Source of the DNA: Neocallimastix lanati (nom. inval.)
Taxonomy: Eukaryota > Neocallimastigomycota > Neocallimastigomycetes > Neocallimastigales > Neocallimastigaceae
Assembly: GCA_016946835.1 (NCBI GenBank)
Contig: JACVTC010000100.1
Span: forward strand, 72,501-136,500
DNA length: 64,000 bases
Direction of reading: 5' to 3'
The notes under the pieces are model-generated. The model had not been told where the DNA came from. It ran no database searches and saw only the letters and a list, made by a program, of their open reading frames with translations. Position numbers and translations under genes: made by a program. Of this stretch, positions 39,660 to 52,791 are shown piece after piece (positions within the stretch are counted from its first letter, which is position 1; each line of letters starts with the position of its first letter).

Positions 39660-39975
39660 TATGCATTTCGGCAAGTTGTACTATGCGGGAATTTTTCCCC
39701 TTCCTAACAAATAAAAAAGAAATAAAGCCTAGAAGTAACATCTTTAAAATAGATAGTGTGGTGACCACTAAACTCTCCCCGGATTCATCATTTATTGAAC
39801 TACTAGGGCGAGATTCACCCTTCGTAGAAATAGATGATGATCCTGTATTATCATTATGCCTTATCAGTACGACGTCGACGCTCTTGGTTAAGTTTGGTAA
39901 TTTGGAATACCTATCAAATAATAGCTTAAACGAACAACTCATGATAGGTATTGCCCTTGTTAAGAATTTATAATC
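39660..39975. other. Relatively GC-rich fragment with ORFs on both strands
   Basis: About 300 bp with clearly higher G+C than its surroundings. The plus frame (39683-39973) gives 96 residues including SPDSSFIELLGRDSPFVEID. The minus frame is open from 39942 through to the poly-T at 39523. It shares the 'GACGCTCTTGGTTAA' block with the LINE copies at 2.3 and 38.9 kb, and starts with a GCATTTCGGCAAGTTG similar to the 8.8 kb repeat ends. It is probably part of a mobile element. Strand and frame cannot be decided. Confidence 0.35.
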
Positions 39976-40615
39976 TAACTAATTATTAATATTTTATTTT
40001 ATTTTTAAACAAAATTGTTATTATCATGATAACTTATAAATCTTGTACTTATATATTTAAATAAAAATAAATCCACAATTTAATTTATATTATATGATTT
40101 ATTTATTTATTTATTTATCAATTTACAATCTATATATTTATATTTTAATCTTTTAAAATCTAAAATAAATATCAAAATAAATTAAATGATATACTTTAAT
40201 TAATAAAACTCTATTATAAATATAAATTTTTATATTTACAAAGGAATTAAAAAATAACTAATTAATATACATCTATTAAAATATATATAATTGTTGATCG
40301 ATTGTTCTTATTTTTCTTTCTCTTTTTCTTATTTAAGAATAATATATTATTGTCTATTTAATTTTTTTTATTTTTTTACTATTATTTTTTTTTTTTATTA
40401 TAATTATTTTCATTGTAATTTGTTATGTTTATTATTTTTTATTTATTTTTTTATTGTATTTAATCTTATCTAATATTATTTATTTATTTACTTATTTATT
40501 TGCTAGCTTATTGCTTATTTATTTAATTTTAAATTTAATAATTATAAAATTAGAATAATATTTAATATTTTTTTTTTTTTTTTAAATATTTATTCATATT
40601 TATATATTAAATTAT

Positions 40616-40652
<37 letters not shown>

Positions 40653-40723
40653 GTAAATAAATAAATAAGTAAATAAATAAATAAGTAAATAAATAAATAA
40701 ATAAAAATTTAAACTAATACTAT
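39976..40723. other. Intergenic A/T-rich DNA downstream of the esterase gene
   Basis: Includes an (AAAT)n run at about 40619-40705 with AAGT variants. No gene was seen. Confidence 0.5.
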
Positions 40724-42982
40724 TTATTGATCTAAAACTCCCCATAAAGTGGAAAGGAAGTTGTAATAACCGGTAGTACAGGCAAGGTCATCATGAAGAG
40801 CACCTGGAACTGTAAACCAAATATGAGGTTGTCCATTTGTAGCTAAAGCTTCATGGTAAAGTTTTGGATTCTTTTGAACAGCAAAGTCCTTAGTTCCAAC
40901 TGTAATCATAGAAACAATTGGTTGAACTTCAGCATCAGCTTGTAATTCTTCTGGTTTCATTAAACCAGGTTGATGACCAGCCATAATATCATAACATGGG
41001 AAAATACCTTGAGCAGGTGAAAAAGCACCAAGGTATCCGAATAATTCTGGATGTTTGTAACCAATATAGATAGTGTTACGGCCACCTTGAGAGAAACCAG
41101 CAAGAGCAGTATTTTCTCTTCCGAGAGCAACAGAATAATGAGATTCAATATATGGCATAACATCATCAATTAATTCATAGAGGAAGTTATCATAAGCCTT
41201 CAAATATTCTGGTGAAAATTGTGGTCTATCGAAAACACCATCTAATGGGACATAACAATCTGGAAGAACAATAATCATTTCCTTAGCTTTACCTTCACTA
41301 ACTAAATTACCATAAATTTCAATAGTGGCTCTTTCTTTTGCTAATAATGAATCTTCATTACCAGAAAGACCATGTAAATAATATAAAACAGGGTACTTCT
41401 TATCTTCAGTGTAACCTGCAGGTAAGATAACATTCATTTTACGGTCCATTTGAGCTGTAGTAGAGAAATAGGTAATCTTTTCAGCTTCACCGTAGGCAAC
41501 ACCTTCTCTTCTGACCTTAATTTCGGATGGACAGAGATCAACAACTTCAAGTTTGCTCATGTAACCTTCCTTAGGAAGTTCTTTTTCATAAGGAGCATTA
41601 TAATCTGGGAATTTACCAAAGTCTGGTTTGTCTTCTGGTAAGACAAAAGTTTCATCAGGATTACCCCAAGTTCCAGAAGGATCATTAGCAGTTCCGGTTG
41701 GTTTTGGATCATCTAAGATCTTCCATAAGGTAGAAATGAAGTTATAGTAACTAGCTGAGCAGGCATCACTATCATGAAGAGCATCAGGAACAGTAAACCA
41801 AATATGAGGTTGTTCATTAGAGGCGAGAGTTTCATGGTAAAGTTTTGCTGATTCTTGAGCTTCAGTATCTTTTGCACCAACAGTAATCATAGTAACGATA
41901 GGTTGAAGTTCAGCATCTTCAACTTGTAATTCTTCTGGTTTCATTAAACCTTGTTCTTTATTGTATGGTAAAAGACCTTGAGTAGGTGAGAAAGCACCAA
42001 GGTATCCAAATAATTCTGGATGTTTGTAACCAATGTAAAGAGAACTACGACCACCTTGACCAAAACCAGCAATTGCGGTATTTTCTCTACCAGAATCTAC
42101 AGAATAATTTGATTCTATGAATGGCATTACATCTTGAAGCAATTCATTAATAAAGTTATCATATGCAGCATTATATTCTTCTGAATTTCCTGGTTCTATT
42201 TTAGCACCATCTGCTGGAACAATACAATTTGGAAGAACAATAATCATATCCTTAGCCTTACCTAAATTAACTAAATTACTATAAATTTCAAGAGTACCAA
42301 TACTTTTTTCTAATAATCCATTTTCATCACTTAATAAATCATGTAAATAATATAAAACAGGGTATTTTTTTTCTTTAGAATAATCTGGAGGTAAAATGAT
42401 ATTCATTTGACGTTCAGTGTGAGTAGTGTTAGAGAAATAAGTAACTTTTTCAGGTTGAGCATACATAATACCTCTAAATGCCTTAGCTTGTGGTGGACAG
42501 GTTTGTTCAACCTTAAGTTGACTCATGTAACCTTCTTTTGGAATTTCTATATCAGAAGAAACATCGTCATTAGGGGTTTCATTGGATGAAGAAGTTTCTG
42601 TTGGTTCTAATTCTGCTAAAGTTTGAGTTGGTTCCACATCACTTTCGGTTTGTTCCACATCACTTTCGGTTGGTTCAATTATACCACACCATTGATCTTG
42701 TTCAACACCCCAATCACCACTAGCATCACTAACAGCTACACTTGTGGTATTTTCACAACAAGGATAACCTAATGAAGCAGACCAACATTTTTCAGCTGTT
42801 TCATGGTCTGTTACACCACACCAATCATCATTTTCAACACTCCATAAACCATCATTATCAGTAATGACAGTTGCATAGCCGATACTACAACAAGGGTATC
42901 CTAATTTTTCAGAAAAGCAAGTTGCATATGCTTTTAAATTAAAAAGTATACTTGTTAAAGTCAAAATTTGTAAACTCTTCAT
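40724..42982 (-). CDS. Dockerin-bearing tandem feruloyl/CE1 esterase, 752 aa
   Basis: Probable cellulosomal esterase releasing ferulate or acetate from xylan. After a signal peptide (about 1-20) come two CBM10-type fungal dockerins (about 21-57 and 65-101). Each has C-x6-LGYPCC, a WxVExxxWCG end and the expected Trp/Cys spacing. An acidic Glu/Pro/Thr linker follows (102-150), then two homologous esterase-D-like alpha/beta hydrolase domains (about 150-425 and 470-750). Domain 2 has the full set: LHGLSGN oxyanion loop, GFSQGG with nucleophile Ser631, and a His at 730. Domain 1 has LHDLLSD and GFGQGG with Gly308 in place of Ser, though His403 remains, so it is very probably inactive. The Gly codon is GGT where domain 2 has TCT. 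Dockerins attach such proteins to the extracellular gut-fungal cellulosome. Ferulate specificity is inferred. Acetylxylan esterase is the alternative. Confidence 0.93.
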   Translation of the reverse strand: MKSLQILTLTSILFNLKAYATCFSEKLGYPCCSIGYATVITDNDGLWSVENDDWCGVTDHETAEKCWSASLGYPCCENTTSVAVSDASGDWGVEQDQWCGIIEPTESDVEQTESDVEPTQTLAELEPTETSSSNETPNDDVSSDIEIPKEGYMSQLKVEQTCPPQAKAFRGIMYAQPEKVTYFSNTTHTERQMNIILPPDYSKEKKYPVLYYLHDLLSDENGLLEKSIGTLEIYSNLVNLGKAKDMIIVLPNCIVPADGAKIEPGNSEEYNAAYDNFINELLQDVMPFIESNYSVDSGRENTAIAGFGQGGRSSLYIGYKHPELFGYLGAFSPTQGLLPYNKEQGLMKPEELQVEDAELQPIVTMITVGAKDTEAQESAKLYHETLASNEQPHIWFTVPDALHDSDACSASYYNFISTLWKILDDPKPTGTANDPSGTWGNPDETFVLPEDKPDFGKFPDYNAPYEKELPKEGYMSKLEVVDLCPSEIKVRREGVAYGEAEKITYFSTTAQMDRKMNVILPAGYTEDKKYPVLYYLHGLSGNEDSLLAKERATIEIYGNLVSEGKAKEMIIVLPDCYVPLDGVFDRPQFSPEYLKAYDNFLYELIDDVMPYIESHYSVALGRENTALAGFSQGGRNTIYIGYKHPELFGYLGAFSPAQGIFPCYDIMAGHQPGLMKPEELQADAEVQPIVSMITVGTKDFAVQKNPKLYHEALATNGQPHIWFTVPGALHDDLACTTGYYNFLSTLWGVLDQ

Positions 42983-43298
42983 TTTATTTTGAAATATTTA
43001 TATTGGATGAAGATTTAATGAAATGCGGATTATTTATTCAAAATAATATATTTGATATGTCAAACAATGGAATATATTTAATATTATGCGTTTCTATTAT
43101 TTATTTATTAAATAATTATTTTATTTTTTAAGATTAAATTAAATTTTAGTTTTGGTATATTTTTTTAAATTTAATTTTATATTTCTATTTTTATTTCTAA
43201 TTTCAAAATTTCAATTTATCAAATATTTAAGGATGATAAATATTAAAAAAAAAGATATATATATTTTTTAAATTATTTTGAAATATATAATTATAAAT

Positions 43299-43331
<33 letters not shown>

Positions 43332-44167
43332 GAAAGGAATATATACTTATATATAATATTAGATTTATGATAAATTATAAATGAAGTGGATTATTCTAAA
43401 TCACATAAATCGTATGATGAACTATATAATTAATAATATAGTTAATAAAAATAAAACAAAATATTTATTTATTTATTATTTATTTATATATTTATTCACT
43501 TATTTAATTTATTTATTTATCTATTTATTTTTTGAAACAAAAATAAATATTTTTTTATTTTTTAATAAATATATAAATAAAATATAATAAATTATAATTA
43601 TTTATATTAGTAAAAAAAAAAAAATTATATAATAGATTATATAGCATATATCATCATAAAAATATTAATAATTAAAATAACTTTAAATATTACAAATATT
43701 ATTTTAATATTATTTTAATATATATAAATATTTATAATATCAATATCAAGAGTTTTTATTCCATTTTCAGTAAAATTCTCTATTTCCTTTTTTTTTTTTT
43801 TATTATATAGAATATAGTTTAAAAACTTTAAATTAACACCTTAGAAAAAATTTTTTTCTATTTTCTTTTATGTTACACCAATCTTAAATAAGAAAAAGAT
43901 TAAAAATTTAAATAAAAAAAAAAAAAAAAACGAATTAAAAAGTAAAAATTAGAATTATTTAATTTAATATTTATGTGAAATGGAAAATTGTTTGATCGAG
44001 TTTTGTACCACTCATGTTGAAGTTTAATAAAAATAAATAAATTTATAAAATTTTAATTTTTTCTTCTTTTTATTATAGTTAAAAACTTTATAAATTATAT
44101 ATTATTTAATCAAATATTAAAGTAATCATAATAATCAAAATATCAAAATATCAAAATATAATAATGT

Positions 44168-44206
<39 letters not shown>

Positions 44207-44774
44207 TATTTGGTTTTACTTTTTTAGAAAATATTAATAAATAAAATTTAATTGTTTTAAAAAGCTAAATAAAATTTTCAATAAGCAAAAAAAAAAAAGA
44301 AAATAAATTTTTTTTATAATATATATTAATAATTATATTGATATATTACATTTCATTTATTTATAATTAATTTTAATAATTAAAAAATAAAATAAGTAAA
44401 AAAAGAAAAAAAGAAAAAAAGAAAAAAAGAAAAAAGAAAAAAACGAATAAAATAATAATAAAATAATAATAAACAAAAAAAGAAAAACAAAAAAAATAAA
44501 ATAAAATAAAATAAAATAAAATAAAGAATAAACAAAAAAAGAAAAAAGAAAAGAAAAGAAAATAAAGAATAAAAAAAAGAAAAAATAAAAATAAAATAAA
44601 ATAAAATAAAATAAAGAATAAACAAAAAAAGAAAAAAAAAAGAAAAGAAAAGAAAAAATAAAAGAAAAGAAAAAATAAAAAAAAAAAGAAAAGAAAAGAA
44701 CATAAAGAATAAATAAATAAAAAAAAAAAGAAAATAAAAAAATAAAATAAAATAAAATAAAATAAAGAATAAAT

Positions 44775-44808
<34 letters not shown>

Positions 44809-45600
44809 TAAAGAATAAAAAAAAAAAAAAAGAAAAAAGAAAAAAATTAAAATTAAAATTTAAATAAAATATATATTATTAAAAAAGTTAATATTAAATG
44901 AGTAAAAATTAAAAATAAATTTATTATGAACTAAAAACAATAGAGGAACTAAAAATAGAATTACTTATAAAATAGATTCTGTATAACATTATTAGCACCT
45001 TATATCAATAATATAATATTTTTATCCCACCAAATTCAAATTGTTTGTTTTCTTTTGATTACTTTTTTTTAAAAAAGTTCTTTTTTTTTTTTTTGTTTAA
45101 AAAAAAAATTATATAAATAATATAATTAAAAATTAATTTAGTTTATTTGATAAATAAATTCATTGGATCTAAAAATAAGATTTGTATTGAAATTTTTATT
45201 AATAAAAATATGATATATAATAATAACAAAAACATTAATTATTAATACATATAAAAATATTTATATATTTAATGAATTAAATTCAAAATAAATATTTATT
45301 AGAAAAATTCAAATATAATATATTATATATTTATTTATTTATTTATTATATCATTACTTTATATATAATGAAAAAAATAAAAAAGTAAAACCATTTTAAA
45401 TATCTAGGAAATTAATGACACAAAATTTAAAAGAGACCAATAAGAACATAAATTAAAAAAAAAAAAAAATACTAATGACGTGTGTATATTAATATGATAA
45501 AGTAAAAGTGGATCAGATATTTTGTTAAGCAAAGATTTTTAGGGTTAAGTGTTAAGTAATTTAAATAATTGACCTTAATCACATGATTTATGATATACAA
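42983..45600. other. Intergenic region with A-rich minisatellite
   Basis: No gene recognised. It contains poly-A near 43303-43331 and a 450-bp A-rich tract at 44395-44850, built of AAAAT, GAAAA and 'AAAGAATAAA' units that repeat in a loose higher-order period of about 75-100 bp. Confidence 0.5.
44395..44850. repeat. A-rich degenerate minisatellite
   Basis: Arrays of (GAAAAAA)n, (AAAAT)n and AAAGAATAAACAAAAAAAG blocks alternate several times. One strand is almost free of C. The mirrored Phe-rich frame is an artefact. Confidence 0.85.
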
Positions 45601-45608
45601 TTATATAA

Positions 45609-45643
45609 ATGCTTCATATTCTAGTAATATGAATGTGAAGCAT
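45609..45643. repeat. Short hairpin next to a MITE
   Basis: ATGCTTCATATTC is inverted as GAATGTGAAGCAT with 12 of 13 bases matching around a 9-base centre. It overlaps the left end of the neighbouring inverted-repeat element. Confidence 0.7.
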
Positions 45644-45863
45644 TTCGACATAATTTATGTATAATCATCATAAATATTTGTACAATGTGTAAAATATATG
45701 TAATACGCCACTATTTTCAACGTATATTTTTATTTATTGTATTTTAGCATTAAAAAATAAAATAAAAACAAAAATAAATTTAACCCTATTCCTATTCATT
45801 TATTAATACAAGCCACATTGTAATACATGAATAAATGATCAAACATAAATTATGTCGAAATGC
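45640..45863. mobile_element. 224-bp MITE-like element with 20-bp perfect terminal repeats
   Basis: GCATTTCGACATAATTTATG at 45640-45659 is exactly inverted at 45844-45863. The similarity weakens but continues inward for about 30 more bases (shared ACAATGTG). The interior is non-coding. Size and structure fit a MITE. A clear target-site duplication was not seen. Confidence 0.8.
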
Positions 45864-47592
<1,729 letters not shown>

Positions 47593-47919
47593 ATGGTTTT
47601 ATTTTTATTTTTTTATTTGTATTTTTTTGTATTTTTTGTTTTTTGTTCCTAAATAAATAAATTTAATGATGATAATACTTTTTTTTTTCCCCTCCCCTGA
47701 TATCATTCCCTATTCATTATCAAAACAATATTTTTAAATTAATTCAATAAAATAATTCTCTCGAATTCTATGGTGTTTATAATCCTAGCATTTCCATATT
47801 TATCTTTACAGAATTTTTAAAAGTGATATTCTTAATAATAATAACTTAAACAAAAATGATATTAATAGCATTAATATACTGCCAAGAAACTTTATCAAAA
47901 ATCAGTAGAAAATGAATAT

Positions 47920-49930
47920 AAATATAAGTACAGATTAAATAAGATAAAATAAAATATATAAAATAGTAAAATATGAATTTAAATATAAAATACATATTGA
48001 ATAATATAAGATAAAATAAAATAAATAGTTGAAATATTAATATAAAGTACAGATTGAATAATATAAAATAAAATAAAATAAAATAAAATAAAATAAAATA
48101 AAATAAAATAAAATAAAATAAAATAAAATAAAATAAAATAAAATAAAATAAAATAAAATAAAATAAAATAAAATAAAATAAAATAAAATAAAATAAAATA
48201 AAATAAAATAAAATAAATAAATAAAATAAATAAAATAAAATAAAATAAAATAAATAGTAGAATATTAAATATGAAGTACAGATTGAATAAAATAAAATAA
48301 AATAAAATAAAATAAAATAAAATAAAATAAAATAAAATAAAATAAAATAAAATAAAATAAAATAAAATAAAATAAAATAAAATAAAATAAAATAAAATAA
48401 AATAAAATAAAATAAAATAAAATAAAATAAAATAAAATAAAATAAAATAAGATAAAATAAAATAAAATAAAATAAAATAAAATAAAATAAAATAAAATAA
48501 AATAAATAGTAGAATATTAAATATGAAGTACAGATTGAATAAAATAAAATAAAATAAAATAAAATAAAATAAAATAAAATAAAATAAAATAAAATAAAAT
48601 AAAATAAAATAAAATAAAATAAAATAAAATAAATAGTAGAATATTAAATATGAAGTACAGATTGAATAAAATAAAATAAAATAAAATAAAATAAAATAAA
48701 ATAAAATAAAATAAATAGTAGAATATTAAATATGAAGTACAGATTGAATAAAATAAAATAAAATAAAATAAAATAAAATAAAATAAAATAAAATAAAATA
48801 AAATAAAATAAAATAAAATAAAATAAAATAAATAGTAGAATATTAAATATGAAGTACAGATTGAATAAAATAAAATAAAATAAAATAAAATAAAATAAAA
48901 TAAAATAAAATAAAATAAATAGTAGAATATTAAATATGAAGTACAGATTGAATAAAATAAAATAAAATAAAATAAAATAAAATAAAATAAAATAAAATAA
49001 AATAAAATAAAATAAAATAAAATAAAATAAATAGTAGAATATTAAATATGAAGTACAGATTGAATAAAATAAAATAAAATAAAATAAAATAAAATAAAAT
49101 AAAATAAAATAAAATAAAATAAATAGTAGAATATTAAATATGAAGTACAGATTGAATAAAATAAAATAAAATAAAATAAAATAAATAGTAGAATATTAAA
49201 TATGAAGTACAGATTGAATAAAATAAAATAAAATAAAATAAAATAAAATAAAATAAAATAAAATAAAATAAAATAAAATAAAATAAAATAAAATAAAATA
49301 AAATAAAATAAAATAAAATAAATAGTAGAATATTAAATATGAAGTACAGATTGAATAAAATAAAATAAAATAAAATAAAATAAAATAAAATAAAATAAAA
49401 TAAAATAAAATAAAATAAAATAAAATAAAATAAAATAAAATAAAATAAAATAAAATAAAATAAAATAAAATAAAATAAAATAAAATAAAATAAAATAAAA
49501 TAAATAGTAGAATATTAAATATGAAGTACAGATTGAATAAAATAAAATAAAATAAAATAAAATAAAATAAAATAAAATAAAATAAAATAAAATAAAATAA
49601 ATAGTAGAATATTAAATATGAAGTACAGATTGAATAAAATAAAATAAAATAAAATAAAATAAAATAAAATAAAATAAAATAAATAGTAGAATATTAAATA
49701 TGAAGTACAGATTGAATAAAATAAAATAAAATAAAATAAAATAAAATAAAATAAAATAAAATAAAATAAAATAAAATAAAATAAAATAAAATAAAATAAA
49801 ATAAAATAAAATAAAATAAAATAAAATAAAATAAAATAAAATAAAATAAAATAATCAATTAAATATTAAGTAAAAAAGTACAGATTGAACAAAATAAAAT
49901 AAAATAAAATAATATAAAATAAAAATGTAT
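47920..49930. repeat. Compound minisatellite: 36-bp unit alternating with (AAAAT)n
   Basis: Thirteen near-identical copies of a roughly 36-bp unit starting AAATAGTAGAATATTAAA and ending AAGTACAGATTGAAT occur at about 48254, 48505, 48631, 48713, 48830, 48917, 49029, 49121, 49183, 49320, 49502, 49599 and 49681. They are separated by (AAAAT)n blocks from about 25 to 210 bp long. Diverged units flank the array at 47920-48060 and 49850-49890. No ORF crosses it. Confidence 0.95.
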
Positions 49931-50522
49931 ATTTAAAGTAGTCAACAACTATTTCAAAAGGAATCAATATAATATACTCGAAAGAAAATAAGTATTTAAA
50001 TAATACATACATAAGAAACTCTAATAGCAAATAAATAAAGGAATAAAAAAGATTAATGTACCATGGATTTATTCAGAACTCAAAATAAGGTTATTAATTT
50101 ATCTTATTAACTAATATTTAATAAACAAAACAAAAAACAAAAAAAAAAAAATAACAAAAAACTCTTTATTAACAATAATTTCAAATATATATATATATAT
50201 GTAAATTTTTTTTCTTTAAAAATGGATCAAATCTAATCTAAACGGAGCATAATTTTAATGAGAATTTAATTGAAATAATTATATGAGATCATCACAAGAT
50301 CACAAATTGTACAATAAGAAGTACAGAAAATTAAATAAAAGGTTATAAAAATAGAAATAGGACAATATTGTACAGAATGAAACTGTTTCGTTCTGTGCAA
50401 TATTATACTTGACTAAATATAGAAAAAAAAATTAATGAGCTCATCAGAGAATTATACCATTATGAAAAAAAAAATATAGTGAACGATTATTGAATCTATC
50501 TAATTTTTATATAAAAAACAAT

Positions 50523-50566
<44 letters not shown>

Positions 50567-52791
50567 ATTTAAATCAATTTGAGGAATAAGAAATTAATTA
50601 AAAAACAAAAAAGAAGATTAAAAAAAAAAAAAAAAAAAAGTAAAAATAAAAAAGGAAATTTAATAAAATAATTTATCAACCAACAATCATAAAATTTTAA
50701 AGAAAATTGATATTAATAATTTATATCCAATATAGAGATTTATAAAACAAAATTGATTTTATTTTTTTTTATTTTTATTATTATTATTTTTTTTTAATAA
50801 ACAAAGTCACCAAAAAAAAAAAAAAAATTAAAAAATTAATATATTTAAAACCTTATTCATGAGGATTAGTTCAATATAGATAAATATATATATGAATTCT
50901 AATATTTAAAGATAACAGAATACTATAGAATAAAGTTTTCAAACAAGCATATTAAAGGTTTTTTTTTTTTGATACAGAATATTCTGGCGGATATAGACTG
51001 TATGAAGTTAAACTCATATTATGTAATAATGTGGAATTCATCATGAGAAATATCAATGATAATATCAAACAATTTAAAATCAAAACACATCAATATAAAA
51101 TATCATCAATCTATAAAATTAAAATAATATAAAATATTAAAATACATAAATTAAAACTCAGAAGTTAATCTAGTGAATAGTGAATGGTTTTACTATAAAG
51201 AATCAAAATAATTCACTCATCAATAAATTTATATTAGGAATAAGTTTACTTTTGAAAATTGAATATTTATAATAAATAATAATAATAAAAATAATAAATA
51301 GTTTAATTTGGATAGTAATAAATAAATAAATAAATAAGTATATATATATAAATAAATGTTAATTTAAAATAAATAAATAAATATATATATATATAAATAA
51401 ATGTTAATTTAAAATAAATAAATAAATAAATAAATGTTAATTTATTATACTTTATGAAATTAAATAAAAATTTTCTTATTGAAATACAATAGTATGTTTA
51501 TTTTATTATTTCAGATATAAATCAAAAAAAAAAAAAAAAAAAAAATTAAGTCCAAAAAATGTCATAAAAATTATTTATTTTTTTTTTATAAAAAAATTTT
51601 TTTTTTTCAAACAAATGACTAATTTAAATAAAAAAAATAATATTATATATATAAAAATAAAATAGATTAATACTATGAAAAGACCTTTATCTTTTATTTT
51701 ATTTTATTTAATTATATATATATTATTTATAATAAATTATTAATAATTATTAAATTATTTATTAATTATTTTTTTTTATTAATTATCATTAATATTATTA
51801 ATACTAAAAAATAGTTATAAAAAATAAAAAAATTTATATTCATAGGGTGCTTTTTAAAAAAAAAAAAAATATTTAAAAAAGTCTATTTTCTTTATAGCTA
51901 ATTGTTAATATATTTAAACAGAAAAAAGAAATTTATATATTTATATAGTTTTTAATTTTATTATTTTACATTTTTATATTTTATATAATTCAATTCAAAT
52001 TCAATTATAGTTTATTTAGTGTAACCGAAATAAAAATGATACTTAATTTATTTAAATTAATTTTTTTTTTTATTTTGATTACTCCTAAAAGTATATTATA
52101 TTATATTATATTATATATATAATTATTTAATGAAAATATGAATATTATGTATTAAGGTATATTTTTTTATTTGCTTTTTATTTATTTACTTATTTATTAA
52201 TTTATTATATTGCGTTTATTATATTTATTATATTTATATTATAATTTATTGATAAAATAAAAAAAAATATTTTATTTTTAATATTTTATTTATTATTATC
52301 ATATATAAAAATTTATATATATATATTATACTTTAATAATAATGTATTACATATATATATGGGTTTATATATTTTTATCTTATAAAAATGTTTTATTATT
52401 TATACAAAGTATATTTAATTTTAAGATTACTTATTATTATATTATACTTTTTCTAATAAAAAAAAAAAAAAAATAATATAAAATAAAAAAAATAGAAATT
52501 GAAAATATCTATTTTTTATTTATTTATTTATTTATTATTATTATTTATTGGGAATAATATAAACAGAAAATAAAATATTATTTTTTATTTAATCTGTTAA
52601 ATAAAATATTAAAATATATATATATTCTAATAATAAAAATTTTGAATTTTATAAGAAATTTTTTTTTTTTATTATTATTATTCTTATTTACTTTTTTCTT
52701 TTTATTTTTTTTTTGTATTTTTTATTTATTTATTATTTTTTATTTAATGAAATTATTATTTCATTTTTTTCTTTTATTATTTTTTTTTTAT
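49931..52791. other. Intergenic region with a strong hairpin
   Basis: Contents are a 45-nt hairpin at 50362-50406, poly-T at 50527-50562, a short open stretch near 50970-51140 (EYSGGYRLYEVKLILCNN) that may be a gene scrap, and a 50-bp tandem repeat at about 51330-51440. No confident gene. Confidence 0.5.
50362..50406. repeat. 45-nt hairpin with 21-bp stem and 3-nt loop
   Basis: The arm beginning ACAATATTGTACAGAATG pairs with the following arm through 18 Watson-Crick and two G-T pairs, with one mismatch. The G-T pairs occur if the plus strand is read as RNA. The loop is CTG. It is richer in G+C than its neighbourhood. It may be a structured RNA or a transposon end remnant. No flanking gene uses it obviously. 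Confidence 0.7.

Noticed and set aside
47920-49930. CRISPR-like array
   Set aside because: The conserved unit recurs regularly, but the intervening sequence is pure (AAAAT)n rather than unique spacers, and the genome is eukaryotic.
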